From positions 1-62,171 of the forward strand of contig CAYXWN010000005.1 of assembly GCA_964468815.1 (NCBI GenBank): DNA of 62,171 nucleotides. Reading direction: 5' to 3'. Numbering within the stretch: the stretch's first letter is position 1; every line of letters starts with the position of its first letter. The position numbers and the translations under genes are program-made. Positions 42,129-51,391 of this stretch are shown here, one piece after another. The notes under the pieces were generated by a model. The model saw only the letters and a list, made by a program, of their open reading frames with translations, had not been told where the DNA came from and did not search any database. Source of the DNA: UMGS621 sp964468815. Lineage in GTDB: Bacteria > Bacillota > Clostridia > Christensenellales > Borkfalkiaceae.

Positions 42129-42929
42129 ATGGATAAAATAAATTTAATGAATAATACGTTGGAAGAATCGTATGACTTAGGGGATTTTAGCATTTATCAT
42201 GCGAAATTTCGAGAGATTGGGGAAGATTGGTCTAGAATCGAGTATTTCCCTTATTACCGCCTTTACTGTGTCTTTGACAGTAAGGACGCTTATATTACGC
42301 TGAAATCCGAAACAATCAGATTGTTGCCGGGACATTTTTATTATATCCCTGCCTTTCAAATCGTGTCGGGTAAGGCGAAATATTTGAAACACAGTTTTAT
42401 TCATTTTGCACCCAATCTTGCGAATATCAATATGTTAGAGTCGTACGATAAGGTGATTGAAATTCAAACGGACGAGCATATCATGATGCTGTTTCAAACC
42501 GTGATCGACCGATATGCCGGGAAGTCGCTCAGCGATCGGTTTGCCGCGAGCGGCGCGGTTCAACTTCTCCTTTCCTTTTGCTTAAACGGCAAGACGGACG
42601 ACAACAAGGAGCGCGATAAATTTATTCCCGTCATTAAGTATATCAACGCCAATATCGGCAAGAGTTTTACCTTGCAGGAACTTGCCGGAGTACTTTCTTA
42701 CAATAAAATGTATTTCGGGAATTGCTTTAAGCGCGCGTTTGGGATTTCGCCCATGCAGTACGTTATAAACAAGAAGATCGCAAGAGGGTGTCAGTTACTG
42801 ACGGAAACAGATTGGCCGGTTCGGGAAATCGCATACAGTTTGGGCTTTGAAAACGAGTTTTATTTTTCCAGAGTATTTAAACTCAAAACGCAGAAAAGTC
42901 CGAGCGATTATCGCCGTTGGTCGAGATAA
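42129..42929 (+). CDS. AraC family transcriptional regulator
   Basis: A 266-residue regulator. The N-terminal part is a cupin-like sugar-sensing domain (IRLLPGHFYYIPAF pattern). The C-terminal residues about 165-262 form the two HTH motifs: FTLQELAGVLSYNKMYFGNCF and VREIAYSLGFENEFYFSRVF, ending KKSPSDYRRW-like (QKSPSDYRRW). TTGAGGGAAAG precedes the ATG. As the last gene of the locus it is the likely local regulator of the rhamnoside genes. A terminator follows. No operator could be assigned. Confidence 0.93.
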   Translation: MDKINLMNNTLEESYDLGDFSIYHAKFREIGEDWSRIEYFPYYRLYCVFDSKDAYITLKSETIRLLPGHFYYIPAFQIVSGKAKYLKHSFIHFAPNLANINMLESYDKVIEIQTDEHIMMLFQTVIDRYAGKSLSDRFAASGAVQLLLSFCLNGKTDDNKERDKFIPVIKYINANIGKSFTLQELAGVLSYNKMYFGNCFKRAFGISPMQYVINKKIARGCQLLTETDWPVREIAYSLGFENEFYFSRVFKLKTQKSPSDYRRWSR

Positions 42930-42941
42930 AAAACGCCGAAG

Positions 42942-42971
42942 AAATCCGTCCGTTGCCGTGCGGATTTTTTT
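42942..42971 (+). terminator. Terminator of the carbohydrate locus
   Basis: AAATCCG pairs with CGGATTT over a 12-nt loop and runs into T, 13 nt after the araC-type gene. Confidence 0.8.
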
Positions 42972-43064
42972 GAAAAATTTTTTCTTCGTATCCGTTGCGG
43001 AGATTATAGAAAAAACGGAAAAATCGTAACGGGCAAACAAAACGCTTTGGTGAAGTTAAAAATC

Positions 43065-43097
43065 ATATCCTTTTAGAGCCTCGTTCTAAAAGGGTAT
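43065..43097 (+). promoter_or_regulatory. 13-bp hairpin in the leader of the antiporter gene
   Basis: Positions 43065-43077 pair fully with 43085-43097 (one G-T pair) around a 7-nt loop. No T tract follows on either strand, so it is not a standard terminator. It lies 70 nt before the antiporter start. No known riboswitch was recognised. Confidence 0.55.
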
Positions 43098-43166
43098 TTC
43101 TTACTCGGCGATTCTTAGTCGGAAAGCATGTTTGCGATTATCGAACCCGTTCGGAGATGAGTAAAA

Positions 43167-44597
43167 ATGGAACATTTATATCAACAATTACAGGCGACGT
43201 CGCCTGTATCTGCGGTGATTCTTGCAATCGCGATCATGCTTGCCGCCGGTTTTTTAATGACGCGCGTGACGAAATTGTTGCGCTTGCCGAACGTCACCGC
43301 GTATATCGTAGCAGGGATTATGGTCGGTCCGTTTTGTCTGAAAGCCGTTCCGCAAAACGTGATCGAGGGGTCTGCGTTTGTTTCGGATATCGCGCTTGCC
43401 TTTATCGCGTTCAGCGCAGGGGAATTTTTTCGATTTTCTTCCTTTAAGGGAAAGGGGAAGCAATTGATTATCTTGACCGTGTTGGAATCGTTGACGGCTT
43501 CTTTCTTGGTTTTTATTCTTACGTATTGTATTCTCGGACTCGGCATTGCTTTTTCGCTCGTGTTGGCTGCGCTTGCTTCTGCGACCGCACCGGCTTCTAC
43601 CTTGATGACGATACGGCAAACGAAAGCAAAGGGAGATTTCGTCGATACGCTCGTTTCGGTCGTTGCGCTGGACGACGTGGTGTCGTTGTTCGCCTTTTCC
43701 GTTGCGATTGCGGTTGCGATGGCTGCGGTTTCGGGAACGGTCGATACGAATACGGTATTGCTTCCCTTTGTCTACAATATTCTCATGCTTGTATTGGGCG
43801 GCGGAATGGGGTACGTGTTGAAATTACTTATGGCAAAGCGGTCGACGGATAACCGATTGATCGTATCGGTCGCGTTGTTGTTTGCGATTTGCGGCATCGG
43901 TGCGGCGTTGGGCGTTTCTCCGCTGATGGCGTGCATGGTAATGGGCGCGGTATACGTTAACGTTTCGGGGGACGATCGGCTGTTCAAGCAGTTGAACTAT
44001 TTTTCTCCGCCTATCTTGTTGCTTTTTTTCGTGCGGTCCGGCATGACGTTCCGCCTCGATTCGCTGTTGGATTTTTCCGTACGCGTTTCGGACGTTCCGT
44101 TATTGGTCGTCGGAATTTTGTATTTTATCGTCCGAATCGTCGGAAAATATCTCGGCGCGTACGCAGGGTGCAAAATTTGCAAAAAACCCAAAAAAACGAC
44201 GCTCGCGTTCGGACTTGCGCTTATTCCCCAAGCCGGCGTTGCGATAGGACTTTCGGAACTTGCCGCGCGAACGATCGGCGGCGAAACGGGCGCTCTTCTG
44301 CAAACGATTATTATGTCGTCGAGCATTTTATACGAGTTGATCGGTCCTGCAATGGCAAAATTGGCACTTATTTTGTCCGGGGCAATCGGGGCAAAGGACG
44401 AGTCGGTTTCGGAAAAAACGCAAGAAAAGAGCGAAAGAGAACGATTGATCGAACGTTTGAACGCTATTCAAGCGGAAATAGAGCGTGAAAATTATGCGCG
44501 AAGCGAAGAGGAACTTGCGTTTTTCGACGCGGCGGAGGAGTACGGCGAACGGTTGGACGGCAACGGGCGCAACAGAAAATTTATAAACAGAAGGTGA
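43167..44597 (+). CDS. Cation:proton antiporter, CPA2 (KefB/NapA-like) family
   Basis: A 476-residue membrane protein with about 12-13 helices (residues 15-405) and a short charged cytoplasmic tail. Family features are KLLRLPNVTAYIVAGIMVGP in helix 2-3, SAGEFF, the VVALDDVVSLFAFS helix with the paired Asp residues used for ion exchange, and the final GLALIPQAGVAIGLSELA. It exchanges Na+ or K+ for protons to control pH and salt. No TrkA-N nucleotide domain is present, unlike KefB/C. Its stop is 4 nt before the MgtC-like gene, so ion homeostasis appears to be a two-gene operon. Confidence 0.9.
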   Translation: MEHLYQQLQATSPVSAVILAIAIMLAAGFLMTRVTKLLRLPNVTAYIVAGIMVGPFCLKAVPQNVIEGSAFVSDIALAFIAFSAGEFFRFSSFKGKGKQLIILTVLESLTASFLVFILTYCILGLGIAFSLVLAALASATAPASTLMTIRQTKAKGDFVDTLVSVVALDDVVSLFAFSVAIAVAMAAVSGTVDTNTVLLPFVYNILMLVLGGGMGYVLKLLMAKRSTDNRLIVSVALLFAICGIGAALGVSPLMACMVMGAVYVNVSGDDRLFKQLNYFSPPILLLFFVRSGMTFRLDSLLDFSVRVSDVPLLVVGILYFIVRIVGKYLGAYAGCKICKKPKKTTLAFGLALIPQAGVAIGLSELAARTIGGETGALLQTIIMSSSILYELIGPAMAKLALILSGAIGAKDESVSEKTQEKSERERLIERLNAIQAEIERENYARSEEELAFFDAAEEYGERLDGNGRNRKFINRR

Positions 44598-44601
44598 TGG
44601 T

Positions 44602-45318
44602 ATGGATGATAGGATTGTAACGTTGTTGGGGGAATGGTGTAAAGGAATGACGTTGGGCGGCGTGCTGTTAAAGGTGGCGTTATCCGTGTTCTTGGGAACG
44701 ATCGTCGGGTGCGAACGCGCGACCAAAAGGCATGCCGCCGGTATGAGAACGTTTATGTTGGTGTCGTTGATATCGGTATTGGCGGGAATGTTGGACGCTT
44801 ACGTGATCAACGTGTTGGGCGCTACCGTTTCGGTTGCGATCGGGGCGACGGTTATCGGGATCGCGATCGTTAGTTCGAATACGATTTTGTACAGTTCAAA
44901 AAGTCAATTAAAAGGGCTTACGACGTCCGTTGCGTTGTGGGGCGCGTGTTTTGTGTCTGTGTTGATCGGGCTTGATTTGTATTGCGCTGCGTTGATCGCG
45001 TTCGTCGCGTATATGTTTTGTTTAACGTTGTTTACGCGTATGGAATACGGATTCAAGCGTCGCTCGAATCATTTTGAAATTCATCTCGAATTAAAAAATA
45101 AAAATTCCTTGCAAGATTTTATCGCGGCGATTCGGCGATTGGGCTTAAAAGTAGATGATATCGAATTTAATACGGCGTACGTCAACAGCGGTTTGTTTGT
45201 CTATTCGATCGCGCTTACGATTATCTCCGGCGATTTTAAGAAATTCAGAAAGCATGACGACATTATTGCCGCGATCGCGCAACTCGAATACGTTAATTAT
45301 ATCGAAGAATTGGATTGA
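44602..45318 (+). CDS. MgtC/SapB family membrane protein
   Basis: A 238-residue protein. Four or five N-terminal helices include GTIVGCERATKRHAAGMRTFML, the conserved MgtC core (E-R with R-T). A cytoplasmic ACT-like domain of about 80 residues follows (FEIHLELKNKNSLQDFIAAI). MgtC proteins support growth at low magnesium and inhibit ATP synthase in pathogens; the role of clostridial members is not proven. AGAAGGTGATGG precedes the ATG. Coupled with the antiporter. Confidence 0.88.
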   Translation: MDDRIVTLLGEWCKGMTLGGVLLKVALSVFLGTIVGCERATKRHAAGMRTFMLVSLISVLAGMLDAYVINVLGATVSVAIGATVIGIAIVSSNTILYSSKSQLKGLTTSVALWGACFVSVLIGLDLYCAALIAFVAYMFCLTLFTRMEYGFKRRSNHFEIHLELKNKNSLQDFIAAIRRLGLKVDDIEFNTAYVNSGLFVYSIALTIISGDFKKFRKHDDIIAAIAQLEYVNYIEELD

Positions 45319-45366
45319 TTTTTTGCAAAAGCACGGCAGGAACGTACGGAAAAAGAAGAATCCGAT

Positions 45367-45408
45367 AAAAAGCGGTTTGTTGAAAAAATTTTAACAAACC
45401 GCTTTTTT
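45367..45408 (+). terminator. Terminator of the antiporter-MgtC operon
   Basis: A 15-bp perfect stem (45367-45381 with 45393-45407) ends in a T tract. Confidence 0.92.
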
Positions 45409-45869
45409 TATGTTGTTTTTAATGCGGTTGGAAAAAATGCGGTAAGTTTGCTTGCGAAAAAGGAAGAATAAGTTTTTTTCTATGCAAAAAATATTGTTTT
45501 TTATAATCTGTATAACGAATCGTTCGGATAAGAGAACGGTCGCCTTTTTTATAAAAAGAATCAAAAAACGGGTGAATCAAAAGAGAAACGAAATGCTTTT
45601 CGGCGGAGATAAGAGGCGTTTGCGGAATTGAAAGTGCGAAAAAGAAAACGCCCTAAAAAGAAATTCGTTGACGGTTGATTTTCGGTTGTTTTATCGGACG
45701 GATTTCCTTGCGTTTTCTCGGCGTTTTGGAAAATATATCCTGTTTCGGAAGGGCGTTTGTTTCCCATCGTTTTCGAGCGGCACGCATTTTGTGGAAAACG
45801 GGAAGCGGTTTGTGCTGTTTTGTTTGGAACTCGTTATTGTAAGATATATGTATTTTTATTCACTTTTGC

Positions 45870-45898
45870 TTGACACATTGCATTTGTTATGATAAAAT
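45870..45898 (+). promoter_or_regulatory. Promoter of the MoxR-VWA-lipoprotein operon
   Basis: TTGACA (45870-45875), 17-bp spacer, TAAAAT (45893-45898). This near-consensus site is the only clear promoter before a series of closely spaced genes that ends at 61094. Confidence 0.8.
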
Positions 45899-46000
45899 AT
45901 TAAAATATAAAATTGTTTTTCGGGGAAAAACGGCAGAAAACGATACACGCGAAAAGAATCTGCATAGATGAAATCGGAATTTCGCAAGCGAGGCGAAGAG

Positions 46001-47515
46001 ATGGGAACAGGGTTTGAAAATTTTAGAAAAAAATCTGTTTGTGCCGCATACGTCAAAGGTGCTTTGGTAGGCGTTTGCTGCGCGCTGTTTGCCGTGGGCG
46101 CAACGATGCTCTCGGTGAAACTGTGTGCCGTTCGGCTCGCTTGGTTTTATTACGCGATCATCGGCGTTGCGGTTGCGGTATGCGCTTTTTTCGTAACGTT
46201 TTTCTTGGCGAAGCCGAACGATAAGGCATTGGCAAAACGCCTCGATCGCGATTATGCGTTGCGCGAAAAGGTGCAAACGATGGTTGAATTCGACGGGAAG
46301 GACGGCGAAATGCTGTCGCTGCAACGGGCAGACGCGGATGAAACGCTGAAAAACGTCCGTCCGAAAAAGGTTTCCGTAAAGCGTATATGGCAATACGCGG
46401 TCATCGCCGTTTTGGGGTGCGCGTTGTTTTTGACGGCGGTCGTCGTTCCGTCGCGCTATCAAGATCCGAACGACGACGGATATACGTTCGGCGAGTGGGA
46501 CGAGGCGGCGTTGGTTCAGTTGATTGCGGACGTCGAGGGCTTTTCGTTGGAAGATAAAGTGAAGCCGTTCGCGGTGGCGAGTTTAACGCTTTTGCGCGAA
46601 GAACTTGTAAATACGACGCAAAATTCGGTGATGCGTGCCAAGGTACAAGCCGCCGCAAAGGAAATCGACAAGGTGGTGATTGCGGCGAATACCTATCGAC
46701 AGATTGCTTTGGCGTTGAACGCTTACAGCGCGCTGAATGATTTTAAGATGGCGATGGTGAGAGCCTCCAATTCTTATAAAGGGAACGAAACGATTAATTC
46801 CGTGAGCAAGGTGAATTCTTTAGCGGACGATTCCGAAAGTATGATTCGGGCGGAACTGACCGTGTTTACGAAAGCGTTGAACGAAAGCATCACGCCCCTT
46901 TCGCAGTCGAGCGAAATATACGATAAACTCGTCGGCTTCTTGGACGCTTTTAACGAAAGCATGGTCGCGGAGGAGATCGGGGAAAGTTTGGCGGACGATT
47001 CGTTATATCGCGCGTTGGCGACTTTTTCGGAAGCGTTAGGTCCGATATACGAATATCGAAGCAGAGAACCGGAAGCGTTAAAAAAGGTCGTTTCGTCGGC
47101 GAGCGGAGATTATCTCTCCGGCGTGTCGGGCGTCATGGTGACGCAGGTTTATAACCGAATCGTGAACGAATATATTTGCAACAGACTTTCGGAAATTTTC
47201 AAGGTAAGCGTTTTCCCCGAAGATTTAGACCTTCCGGGCGTTTCGGACGAAGATTCCGATTCTCAGCAAAAACCGCCCCAGAACGGAGGTATCGGGGACG
47301 AGAAAGAAATATACGGCAGCGACGATATCGTGTACGATCCGAATACCAACGAGCATGCTTCGTACGGACCGTTATGGCAGGCGTCGTATATGGCGAAACT
47401 TTACGAATTGTTGGAAGATCCGGACGCGAATCTGTCCGACGAGATGCGGTATTACATTTTACAATATATTTCGGCACTGAACGGAGATATTTCGGACGGA
47501 AGCGGATCGAATTAA
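46001..47515 (+). CDS. Membrane protein, DUF4175-like, of the MoxR-VWA operon
   Basis: A 504-residue protein with three helices in the first 150 residues: two near the N-terminus (LVGVCCALFAVGATML, YYAIIGVAVAVCAFFVTFFL) and one at about 128-150. Between helices lies KALAKRLDRDYALREKVQTMVEF and LQRADADETLKNV, a pattern seen in DUF4175 proteins that accompany MoxR and VWA genes. The rest is a long, helical, extracytoplasmic part with an acidic, Gln/Pro-rich stretch. Family assignment is by pattern and context only. The start at 46001 follows GCGAGG; an in-frame ATG at 45968 has a poorer site. Confidence 0.6.
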   Translation: MGTGFENFRKKSVCAAYVKGALVGVCCALFAVGATMLSVKLCAVRLAWFYYAIIGVAVAVCAFFVTFFLAKPNDKALAKRLDRDYALREKVQTMVEFDGKDGEMLSLQRADADETLKNVRPKKVSVKRIWQYAVIAVLGCALFLTAVVVPSRYQDPNDDGYTFGEWDEAALVQLIADVEGFSLEDKVKPFAVASLTLLREELVNTTQNSVMRAKVQAAAKEIDKVVIAANTYRQIALALNAYSALNDFKMAMVRASNSYKGNETINSVSKVNSLADDSESMIRAELTVFTKALNESITPLSQSSEIYDKLVGFLDAFNESMVAEEIGESLADDSLYRALATFSEALGPIYEYRSREPEALKKVVSSASGDYLSGVSGVMVTQVYNRIVNEYICNRLSEIFKVSVFPEDLDLPGVSDEDSDSQQKPPQNGGIGDEKEIYGSDDIVYDPNTNEHASYGPLWQASYMAKLYELLEDPDANLSDEMRYYILQYISALNGDISDGSGSN

Positions 47516-47552
47516 CGGGAAAAATATAAAAAACAAAAACGGAGAACCGAAA

Positions 47553-48545
47553 ATGGGAAACGAAGAAAAAGTAAAAAGATTTAGCGAAGTAATCGCGAAG
47601 ATTAAAAACGAATTGCACAAAGACGTTGTCGGCCAAGACGAAATTATTGATAACGTGATTATCTCCATTATCGCCGGAGGAAACGTTCTGTTGGAGGGCG
47701 TTCCGGGCGTCGGGAAAACGCGTTTGGTTCGTTCTTTGGGAAAGGCGCTCGGATTACCGTTTTCGAGAATCCAATTTACGCCCGATTTAATGCCGTCCGA
47801 CGTTACTGGGACGAACGTCATAGAAAAGGACGAAAACGGAAAACTCAATTCCGTATTCCAACGCGGACCGATTTTCGCAAACTTGATTCTTGCGGACGAA
47901 ATCAACCGCGCCACGCCGAAAACGCAGGCGGCAATGCTTGAAGTAATGCAGGAGCATAAAATAACGGTCGCGAAAAAGACGTATTTATTGGAAGAGCCGT
48001 TTTTCGTTCTCGCGACGGAAAACCCGATCGAGCAAGACGGAACGTATCCGTTGCCGGAAGCGCAGATGGACCGTTTCATGCTGAAACTGATCATGAAATT
48101 CCCGTCCGCCGCGGAGTTGGTCGATATCGTCAATATGACGCAGATCACGATGGAAGAAACGGCGACGACGATCGTCGACGGTAAAACCGTTTTGGAAATG
48201 CGCGAATTGGCAAAGGCTGTTCCCGTGATCGACGACGTGTTGAATTACGCGGTCGCGTTGGTTACGAATACGCACCCCGAATTGGAAAAGACTTCCGAGG
48301 TCGCGAAAAAGTATTTGAAATACGGCGCGTCGCCCCGTGCCGCGCAGGCATTGATTACGTGCGCGAAAGTTCGGGCGTTGATGAACGGAAATTACAACGT
48401 CGCGAAAGAGGATATCGACGCGTTGGCTTATCCCGTACTCAGACACAGAATCAAAACGAATTATACGGCGATCAACGAAAAATTGTCGGTGGACGATATC
48501 ATCGCGCGTTTGATCGAAGAGACGAAAAAACTTTGCAAACAGTAA
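47553..48545 (+). CDS. MoxR family AAA+ ATPase
   Basis: A 330-residue AAA+ ATPase. Walker A is GVPGVGKTRL, Walker B is LILADEINRA, sensor 1 is LATENPIEQDGTYPLPEAQ, and the C-terminal lid has GASPRAAQAL with sensor-2 Arg. MoxR proteins work with VWA-domain proteins as chaperones for maturation or metal insertion of partner proteins. Here it is followed by DUF58, BatA-like and double-VWA genes, the classic partner set. ACGGAG precedes the ATG. Confidence 0.95.
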   Translation: MGNEEKVKRFSEVIAKIKNELHKDVVGQDEIIDNVIISIIAGGNVLLEGVPGVGKTRLVRSLGKALGLPFSRIQFTPDLMPSDVTGTNVIEKDENGKLNSVFQRGPIFANLILADEINRATPKTQAAMLEVMQEHKITVAKKTYLLEEPFFVLATENPIEQDGTYPLPEAQMDRFMLKLIMKFPSAAELVDIVNMTQITMEETATTIVDGKTVLEMRELAKAVPVIDDVLNYAVALVTNTHPELEKTSEVAKKYLKYGASPRAAQALITCAKVRALMNGNYNVAKEDIDALAYPVLRHRIKTNYTAINEKLSVDDIIARLIEETKKLCKQ

Positions 48546-48587
48546 AAGAGAGAAAAGACGAAGGAATAACGGGCGAGAAGCAGTTCT

Positions 48588-49472
48588 ATGAGTAAATTAG
48601 CGATTACGGACGAGTTTTTGCAAGAGGTTGAATTATTGCAGATTCTCGTAAAAAACAACGTCGCGGGTATGTTCGGCGGAAATCATAAAAGTAAATCCTA
48701 CGGCGCTTCGTGTGAATTCGCTGATTTTAGGGAGTACGTTCCCGGCGACGACGTTACGAAGATTGATTGGAATGCATTCGCGCGGTTTGAAAAGTTATAT
48801 ACTAAGTTGTATTTGGACGAGCGTCGGTTGCATACCAGAATTTATATCGACGCAAGCCGTTCCATGGATTTCGGGAAGGGGCAAAAGGCGGAGCAGGCGT
48901 TAAAGATTGCTGCCGTGATCGCTTATCTTTCGATCGGTGCGATGGATAAAGTTTCGATCTATGCCGTGCACGGAACGAACGTCGAAGAAATTGTCTTAAA
49001 TATGTCCGGGAAAGAGGCGTATCTCAATTCGATCGGAAAGTTAAACGAGATCGAATTTACGGGCGACAGCAATATAAGCGAAGCGATTTTGCCGTTGAAC
49101 GTGGGGTACGGCGACGGGATGTCGGTTATTATTTCCGACTTCTTGACGGATAACGACTATGAATCGGCAATTGATTACATGGTAACGAAGCGCAGACACG
49201 TGTTTTGCGTTCAGGTGCTTTCAGAGGAGGAATTGAATCCGAAAATGCGTGGGAAAATGCATTTGTTCGATTCCGAGGACGGAAATCGCACTTACCGTAA
49301 AAACATCAATCGCGAGATCGTGCAAGCGTATAAAAAAGCGTTGGCGTACGTTCAGCAACGGATCAGCGATTATTGCTTGGCGCGCGGAGCGGACTATTTG
49401 CTCGTTTCGGATTGCGCTTCCGCAGGGGAGATCTTTTTTGAAAAACTTGCGGATATGGGGGTGGTGAAATGA
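48588..49472 (+). CDS. DUF58 domain protein
   Basis: A 294-residue cytoplasmic protein of the family that always accompanies MoxR. Signature: GASCEFADFREYVPGDDVTKIDWNAFARFEKLYTKLY, here divided as CEFADFREYVPGDD, IDWNAFAR and LYTKLYLDERRL. The following IYIDASRSMDFG is a VWA-like metal site (D-A-S-R-S). It starts 42 nt after moxR and its stop overlaps the next start (ATGA). It probably links MoxR to the membrane VWA proteins. Confidence 0.93.
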   Translation: MSKLAITDEFLQEVELLQILVKNNVAGMFGGNHKSKSYGASCEFADFREYVPGDDVTKIDWNAFARFEKLYTKLYLDERRLHTRIYIDASRSMDFGKGQKAEQALKIAAVIAYLSIGAMDKVSIYAVHGTNVEEIVLNMSGKEAYLNSIGKLNEIEFTGDSNISEAILPLNVGYGDGMSVIISDFLTDNDYESAIDYMVTKRRHVFCVQVLSEEELNPKMRGKMHLFDSEDGNRTYRKNINREIVQAYKKALAYVQQRISDYCLARGADYLLVSDCASAGEIFFEKLADMGVVK

Positions 49473-51391
49473 TTTTTCTTTATCCCTTGGGATTGTTGGG
49501 GTTGATCGGAGTACCTATTCTGATCATTATCTATATCATTAAAAATAAATATACCGAGCAGACGGTTGCGTCCACTTATATTTGGACGCTCAGCGAACGC
49601 TTTTTGAAACGGAAAAATCCGATCAATCGGCTTTATAATCTGATTAGTTTGATTTTACAGATTCTTGCCGTGATTTGTATTTCGGTTGCGATCGCTTCTC
49701 CCGTCTTTTTGTTGCCCGGACAGGCGAACGATTATTGTTTTGTTTTGGACGGATCGGACAGCATGAGCATTTCCGCCGACGGAACGACTCGCTTCGAGCG
49801 CGGCAAGCAGAAAATCGAAGAAATCATTGCGGAGTCTAAAAACGGCAGTGTCTATACGTTGATTTGCGCAGGCGATACCGCCGTCGTCGTTTACGAAAAC
49901 ATCACCGATCGCGATCGCGCGATCGAACTTTTGGACGATGCAGAGCCGATTTCGGGCACGGCGGACGTTACCGCGGCGCTCGGCGAAGCACAAGAATATT
50001 TCAATCAAACGCCGTCGTTAAAGGTTTATTTCTTGACGGATAAAGATTACCGGAGCGACGATAACGTTCAAGTGGTGAATTTGGCGCAAGAGGAGCGGAA
50101 CGTCGCACTTTTGACGGCGGAAAGCGAATTTGTCGGCGAACAGTTGCAGATAAAGGGAAAAATCATTGCGTACGGAGCGGATCAAATGGCTACGGTATCC
50201 GTTTTCGTGAACGGCGCAACCGCAGCCGCGGGGCAAGCGACGATTTCCGTTAAGGGAATTTCGGAAAAGATTTCCTTAGACGACGAGGATTTGTCCGAAC
50301 GGTTGCTCGAAAAGGCGACGGATTTCGTCGTTACGTGTGAAAACGTAGGCGATTATCAATCCGTTCGCGTGGCGATCGACGAAACGGACGCGTTGGCGAA
50401 GGATAACGAGATCGTCCTTTATAACATGAAGCACGATACTTCGTTCAGTACGTTGATCGTGAGCGAAACGCCCTTTTTCATGCAAACCATGTTGAAATCG
50501 CTCGGACACAAACAGGTAGAAACGATGACGCCGGACGATTATAAAAAATCGGCGGATTCGCTGAATTACGGCTTGTATATATTCGATCTTTACACGCCCG
50601 AAAGAATGCCGACGGACGGTGCGGTTTGGTTTTTTGCGCCGACGTCTATTGAAAATTCCGGGTTCGAGTATCAAAGCGATTCCGGCGACCATGCGAAAAG
50701 AGTTTTGACGTATCATTCGTCTTCATCGACCGCCGTCAGAAAGATGCTCGAAGGGGTAAATACGAACGAAGAACTCTTTATCTCCAAGTACGCGAAGTAC
50801 GGTTGGAGTCGTGATTTTACGACGATTCTTTCTTGCGAGGGAAATCCCGTGTTGTTCGTAGGCTCTAATTCTTACGGGAACAGAGAGGCGGTGTGCGCGT
50901 TCAGTTTGCACGATGCGGATCTTGCGTTGACGTACAACTTTTTCCCGTTGATCAATAATTTGCTGAACTATACCTTCCCTCCGGTGATCGAAAAGGCGGA
51001 TTACGTTTGCGGCGACACGGCGCAAATAAACGTGCTTGCTAATTGCAGTTATATTCGCGTTACGACGCCCGACGGAACGGAAGAGTATCTCAACGTCGAT
51101 ACGGCGGTCAGCGAATATCGCTTAAAGCAAGTCGGTTTATATACGGTTACGCTTAAAATCGGCGAAAACAGCGCGAACGCGACCGAGCGTACGGTGTATC
51201 TTTTCGCGCAAACGCCGTATTCCGAAAGCGTTTCCTTGGCAGAGGACGCAACCTTTTCTTTGATCGGAGAACCGAGCGACGACGCGCGCGACGGGCTTTT
51301 CGAAGATCTCACTTTATTGTTTTTGATTCTTGCCGCATTTTTCGTTGCGGACTGGATGGTGTATTGTTATGAGCAGTATCAGCTTCGATAA
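49469..51391 (+). CDS. BatA-like membrane protein with VWA domain
   Basis: A 640-residue membrane protein. Residues 1-80 match the BatA/aerotolerance-type N-terminal domain (two helices: GLLGLIGVPILIIIYIIKNK, LISLILQILAVICISVAIA). A VWA domain follows with FVLDGSDSMS, an intact D-x-S-x-S metal-ion site. The middle part is beta-rich and outside the membrane. A C-terminal helix (LTLLFLILAAFFVADWMVY) returns to the membrane. Start overlaps DUF58 by 4 nt; its end overlaps the next gene by 23 nt. Confidence 0.88.
   Translation: MIFLYPLGLLGLIGVPILIIIYIIKNKYTEQTVASTYIWTLSERFLKRKNPINRLYNLISLILQILAVICISVAIASPVFLLPGQANDYCFVLDGSDSMSISADGTTRFERGKQKIEEIIAESKNGSVYTLICAGDTAVVVYENITDRDRAIELLDDAEPISGTADVTAALGEAQEYFNQTPSLKVYFLTDKDYRSDDNVQVVNLAQEERNVALLTAESEFVGEQLQIKGKIIAYGADQMATVSVFVNGATAAAGQATISVKGISEKISLDDEDLSERLLEKATDFVVTCENVGDYQSVRVAIDETDALAKDNEIVLYNMKHDTSFSTLIVSETPFFMQTMLKSLGHKQVETMTPDDYKKSADSLNYGLYIFDLYTPERMPTDGAVWFFAPTSIENSGFEYQSDSGDHAKRVLTYHSSSSTAVRKMLEGVNTNEELFISKYAKYGWSRDFTTILSCEGNPVLFVGSNSYGNREAVCAFSLHDADLALTYNFFPLINNLLNYTFPPVIEKADYVCGDTAQINVLANCSYIRVTTPDGTEEYLNVDTAVSEYRLKQVGLYTVTLKIGENSANATERTVYLFAQTPYSESVSLAEDATFSLIGEPSDDARDGLFEDLTLLFLILAAFFVADWMVYCYEQYQLR

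Larger units (their letters stand above)
45319..46000. other. Intergenic region before the MoxR-VWA operon, no gene seen
   Basis: It contains the terminator at 45367-45408 and the promoter at 45870-45898. Between them, about 460 nt show no coding-like frame. Inverted copies of AAACGCCCT/AGGGCGTTT lie at about 45647-45655 and 45750-45758, and a weak hairpin followed by T near 45520-45552. No known RNA family was recognised. Confidence 0.5.

Noticed and set aside
28119..42929. Mobile island or prophage
   Set aside because: No integrase, transposase, phage gene, tRNA edge or direct-repeat boundary was seen around the carbohydrate locus.
45561..45892. Short frames on both strands before the MoxR operon
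   Set aside because: They have no ribosome site and low-complexity aromatic composition, and one overlaps the operon promoter.
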